Shown here piece by piece: positions 34,227 to 36,799 of a stretch of DNA of 36,799 nucleotides. The notes below the pieces were generated by a model, which did not search any database, was not told the origin of the DNA, and saw only the letters and a list, made by a program, of their open reading frames with translations. Numbering within the stretch: position 1 is the first letter of the stretch; every line of letters begins with the position of its first letter. A program made the translations under genes and the position numbers. This DNA comes from Gemmatimonadota bacterium (lineage in GTDB: Bacteria; Gemmatimonadota; Gemmatimonadetes; Gemmatimonadales; Gemmatimonadaceae), in NCBI GenBank assembly GCA_025358315.1, contig JANYKA010000218.1, positions 1 to 36,799 on the forward strand. The letters run 5' to 3'.

Positions 34227-35906
34227 ATGTCGCCCAAGGTTCCGTCGGACATTGAGATCGCCCAAAGCGCAAAACCGCGGCATATCACCGCCGTAGCCGC
34301 AGACCTCGGCCTAAGCGCCGACGACATCGACCATTACGGTAAATACAAGGCGAAGCTGCCACTTGAGCTGGCCTCGCGCCCGCCTAAGGGAAAACTTGTC
34401 CTTGTCACGGCGATCAGTCCGACGCCGGCCGGCGAAGGCAAAAGCACCGTCAGCGTAGGACTCGCCCAGGCCCTGCGTCGTATTGGCACGAACGCCGTGC
34501 TCTGCATTCGCGAGCCAAGTCTCGGGCCGGTATTCGGTGTGAAAGGCGGCGCTGCCGGCGGTGGCTATTCACAAGTGATTCCGATGGAGGATATCAATCT
34601 CCACTTCACCGGAGATTTCCATGCAATCTCAAGTGCACATGCGTTGCTGTCGGCGCTGCTCGACAATCATTTACAGCAGGGCAACGCGCTGAACCTCGAC
34701 TCGCGGCGCGTGACATGGCCACGGACGATCGACATGAACGATCGCGCCCTGCGCAATGCGACGATCGGACTGGGCGGCGTTGGCGATGGCATTGTGCGCG
34801 AGGAGCATTGGGTGATCATTCCGGCCAGCGAAGTGATGGCGATTGTTTCGCTCGCCACCAGCCGCGCCGATCTTGAAGAACGGCTCGGCCGAATTATCGT
34901 TGGAGCGACGGCTGGCAAAGACAAGAAGCCCGTGCGTGCCCGCGATCTCAAAGCGTCCGGGGCGATGGCGATGCTGCTCAAGGATGCGATTCGCCCGAAT
35001 CTTGTGCAGACACTCGAGGGCGGCCCGGCGCTGGTGCATGCCGGCCCATTTGGAAATATCGCGCACGGATGCAACAGCATTCTTGCGACGAAGTCGGCGC
35101 TTGCACTTGGCGACGTGGTCATCACAGAAGCCGGGTTCGGCAGTGATCTGGGCGCCGAGAAGTTCTTTGATATCAAATGCCGCTTTGGCGGATTGAATCC
35201 CGAGGCGGCAGTGCTCGTCGCCACGATTCGTTCATTGAAAATGCAAGGCGGCGCTGACAAGAAAGAGCTGACCAAAGAAAACGCCGCGGCGCTTGAGAAG
35301 GGGCTTCCCCACCTTGAGCATCACTTACGGAACGTGCAACAGTTCGGCTTGCCCGTTGTCGTGGCACTGAACCGAATCACCAGCGATACCGACGCAGAGT
35401 TGAAGATTGTGATGGATTGCGCTGCGAGACTTGGCGTGAAGGTGGTGCTGACAGAGGTGTGGGCGCGCGGCGGCGCGGGCGGCGAGGAACTGGCGAAAGA
35501 GGTGCTCGCACTGCTCGCATCAAAAACGGCGAAGTACGCACCCCTCTACGCGACGGAGTTGCCGATCCGCACAAAAATCGAAACGATCGTAAAACGGGTA
35601 TATGGCGGCGACGGCGTGGACTACGCGCCTGCAGCCGAACGGTCGATGGACTACCTCGAGTCGATTGGACTCGGAAACACGCCCGTGTGCATCGCTAAGA
35701 CCCAGTACTCGCTGACCGACGATCCAACGCGTCTGTGCAAACCCACGGGTTTCCGGATCACGATCAACGAGGTGTACGGGTCAGCAGGCGCAGGGTTTGT
35801 GGTTGCGAAGGCCGGCGACATCATGACGATGCCGGGATTACCCAAAGTACCAGCTGCGGAAGGCATGTCGATTGATGCTGATGGCGAAATCTCCGGACTT
35901 TCGTGA
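34227..35906 (+). CDS. fhs: Formate-tetrahydrofolate ligase
   Basis: ATP-dependent formation of 10-formyl-tetrahydrofolate from formate. The 559-residue length is typical. The P-loop-like TPAGEGKST is at 66-74, followed by REPSLGPVFGVKGGAAGGG and the folate/substrate region NLHFTGDFHAI. The C-terminal GAGFVVAKAGDIMTMPGLPK motif is intact. It starts 11 nt after fdhD. Together with the formate dehydrogenase it links CO2/formate to the tetrahydrofolate pool, in either the oxidative or assimilative direction. Confidence 0.97.
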   Translation: MSPKVPSDIEIAQSAKPRHITAVAADLGLSADDIDHYGKYKAKLPLELASRPPKGKLVLVTAISPTPAGEGKSTVSVGLAQALRRIGTNAVLCIREPSLGPVFGVKGGAAGGGYSQVIPMEDINLHFTGDFHAISSAHALLSALLDNHLQQGNALNLDSRRVTWPRTIDMNDRALRNATIGLGGVGDGIVREEHWVIIPASEVMAIVSLATSRADLEERLGRIIVGATAGKDKKPVRARDLKASGAMAMLLKDAIRPNLVQTLEGGPALVHAGPFGNIAHGCNSILATKSALALGDVVITEAGFGSDLGAEKFFDIKCRFGGLNPEAAVLVATIRSLKMQGGADKKELTKENAAALEKGLPHLEHHLRNVQQFGLPVVVALNRITSDTDAELKIVMDCAARLGVKVVLTEVWARGGAGGEELAKEVLALLASKTAKYAPLYATELPIRTKIETIVKRVYGGDGVDYAPAAERSMDYLESIGLGNTPVCIAKTQYSLTDDPTRLCKPTGFRITINEVYGSAGAGFVVAKAGDIMTMPGLPKVPAAEGMSIDADGEISGLS

Positions 35907-36088
35907 CCGCTATTACCGCCTCCCAAACTACGCTGTGAAGTCAACCAATACATTGTATACCAATGCATTGTGGAGCGTTAAAGCGAATACAGATTAAGCC
36001 GTAAAGAAACATCCACCCGTTGTAGCCTGTAGTTTAGAGCGAGGGCGCCGCTCCCCAGCGCCCCTCTCACTGGAGTCGGAAAGCAGTC
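35907..36088. other. Intergenic region with direct repeat and hairpin
   Basis: Between fhs and the NfeD-like gene. A 12-nt direct repeat CCAAT(A/G)CATTGT occurs at 35945-35956 and 35960-35971 (15-nt period); the second copy contains the perfect palindrome CAATGCATTG (35961-35970). A GC-rich hairpin follows at 36041-36066 (GAGGGCGC against GCGCCCCTC with a one-base bulge). It lacks a T-run, so it is not a standard terminator, and it sits about 22 nt before the next ATG. The repeat could be an operator for the downstream gene. Confidence 0.5.
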
Positions 36089-36760
36089 ATGGATATCTAT
36101 AGTTTCAGTCTTGTCCTCGGTGGCGCCGGCCTCGGCGTGATGGCCATCGGCGGATTCGGACGACATGCGGGCCAAACACATGGCGGAGGCTCGCATGGCG
36201 CGGGTTCGCATCACGGTGTTGCCGTGCAGTCCGGACACGCAGCCGGTCACGCTGCGGCAACCGGTCACGCCACCGCTGGCCACGCGCACCAAACCCACGG
36301 CGCTGTCTCGACGAATGCCAGATCATTGACGGACACCTTCTGGTCACTCGCATCACCAATGCTGCTTTTTTCGGTACTGCTTGGCTTTGGCGTGACCGGT
36401 TTGCTCTTCCATCGCATTCTCTCCGGCGTGATCCTGGCTGGCGTGGCGGTTGCCGGAGCCATCCTATTCGAACGATTGATCATTTCGCAGCTGTGGAAGC
36501 TGTTGCTTCGCTTCGCGTCAACGCCGGCGCTCGCCATTGAGAGTGTGCTCGAAGACGAGGCGCGGGCCGTCAGTGGATTCGATGCGAAAGGCTGCGGACT
36601 TATTTCCGTCGAATTCGATGGCCAGGTGCGACAACTCCTGGGAACCCTCACACCCTCCGATTTGTCCTCCGGCATCCGTGTGCGCGCCGGTGATCGACTG
36701 CGCGTCGAAGCCGTGGACGGCGCGCGCAACCGCTGTACCGTTTCGTACATCGGATCGTAG
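36089..36760 (+). CDS. NfeD-like membrane protein with His-rich loop
   Basis: 223-residue membrane protein of uncertain function. An N-terminal hydrophobic segment (4-23) is followed by a Gly/Ala/His-rich stretch (25-72) with 11 histidines. Two further membrane segments lie at about 88-107 and 111-129, and a soluble beta-rich domain at 160-222 (GLISVEFDGQVRQL, VRAGDRLRVEAVDG) resembles the OB-fold of NfeD-like proteins. The His-rich loop could bind metal such as nickel, zinc or copper, but this is only suggested by composition. ATG 36089 follows GGAG (36072-36075) at a rather long distance. It is separated from fhs by 182 nt and probably has its own promoter. Confidence 0.7.
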   Translation: MDIYSFSLVLGGAGLGVMAIGGFGRHAGQTHGGGSHGAGSHHGVAVQSGHAAGHAAATGHATAGHAHQTHGAVSTNARSLTDTFWSLASPMLLFSVLLGFGVTGLLFHRILSGVILAGVAVAGAILFERLIISQLWKLLLRFASTPALAIESVLEDEARAVSGFDAKGCGLISVEFDGQVRQLLGTLTPSDLSSGIRVRAGDRLRVEAVDGARNRCTVSYIGS

Positions 36761-36799
36761 CCGGCGAGTGTCCGGTACGCCGATCCGCATAACCCTAGG

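Noticed and set aside
33361-36760. Large overlapping minus-strand frames opposite fdhD, fhs and the NfeD-like gene
   Set aside because: They lack recognisable motifs and are explained as antisense shadows of well-supported genes.
36762-36782. CGGCG...CGCCG stem after the NfeD-like gene as a terminator
   Set aside because: Five-base stem, 11-nt loop, no T-tract, and the window ends soon after.

Overview
The window reads as a chromosomal segment of a moderately GC-rich Gram-negative bacterium. The gene content (b558-type SdhC beside Mdh, an outer-membrane TonB-type receptor, many GTG starts and 1-4 nt gene overlaps) fits Gemmatimonadota or a neighbouring FCB-type lineage. That placement is inference; no rRNA gene or other direct taxonomic marker is present. 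No rRNA, tRNA, CRISPR array, insertion sequence or phage gene was seen, and no stretch above 300 bases lacks a gene.

Positions 1-25382 are almost entirely minus-strand housekeeping genes, in transcription order from the right: serine-glyoxylate-type aminotransferase and hydroxypyruvate-reductase-like dehydrogenase; NADP isocitrate dehydrogenase; leucyl aminopeptidase and an outer-membrane receptor; yicC-gmk-rpoZ-coaBC-udg-dnaB-radA-ispD-tsaC-LMW phosphatase-aroE-comF; gap-pgk-tpiA-secG-carA; an HU/IHF gene with a clear promoter, followed by moaD-moaE-moaA; then mdh and a truncated sdhC. A DUF983-type membrane protein (plus strand), a class I aminotransferase and a secreted two-repeat protein of unknown function occupy 25.5-28.4 kb.

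The most interesting region is the plus-strand block 28532-35906. It encodes an NAD-type formate dehydrogenase whose catalytic subunit is interrupted by an in-frame UGA exactly at the molybdenum/tungsten-ligand codon. A hairpin with a GGUCU loop follows, in the same codon register as the E. coli fdhF SECIS. The protein is therefore read as a selenoprotein (Sec93). The usual large alpha subunit is also split: its Fe-S N-terminal part, including the CPYCGVGC cluster domain, is a separate gene two positions downstream, after a NuoE-NuoF fusion. fdhD (sulfurtransferase for the cofactor) and fhs (formate-tetrahydrofolate ligase) complete the cluster.

Together the block would interconvert CO2/formate with NAD(H) and load formate onto tetrahydrofolate. 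The serine-glyoxylate aminotransferase and hydroxypyruvate reductase 3-9 kb away, and the MoCo genes moaA/D/E at 1.5-3.2 kb, fit a C1/glyoxylate theme, although they are separate transcription units. The window ends with a His-rich NfeD-like membrane protein.
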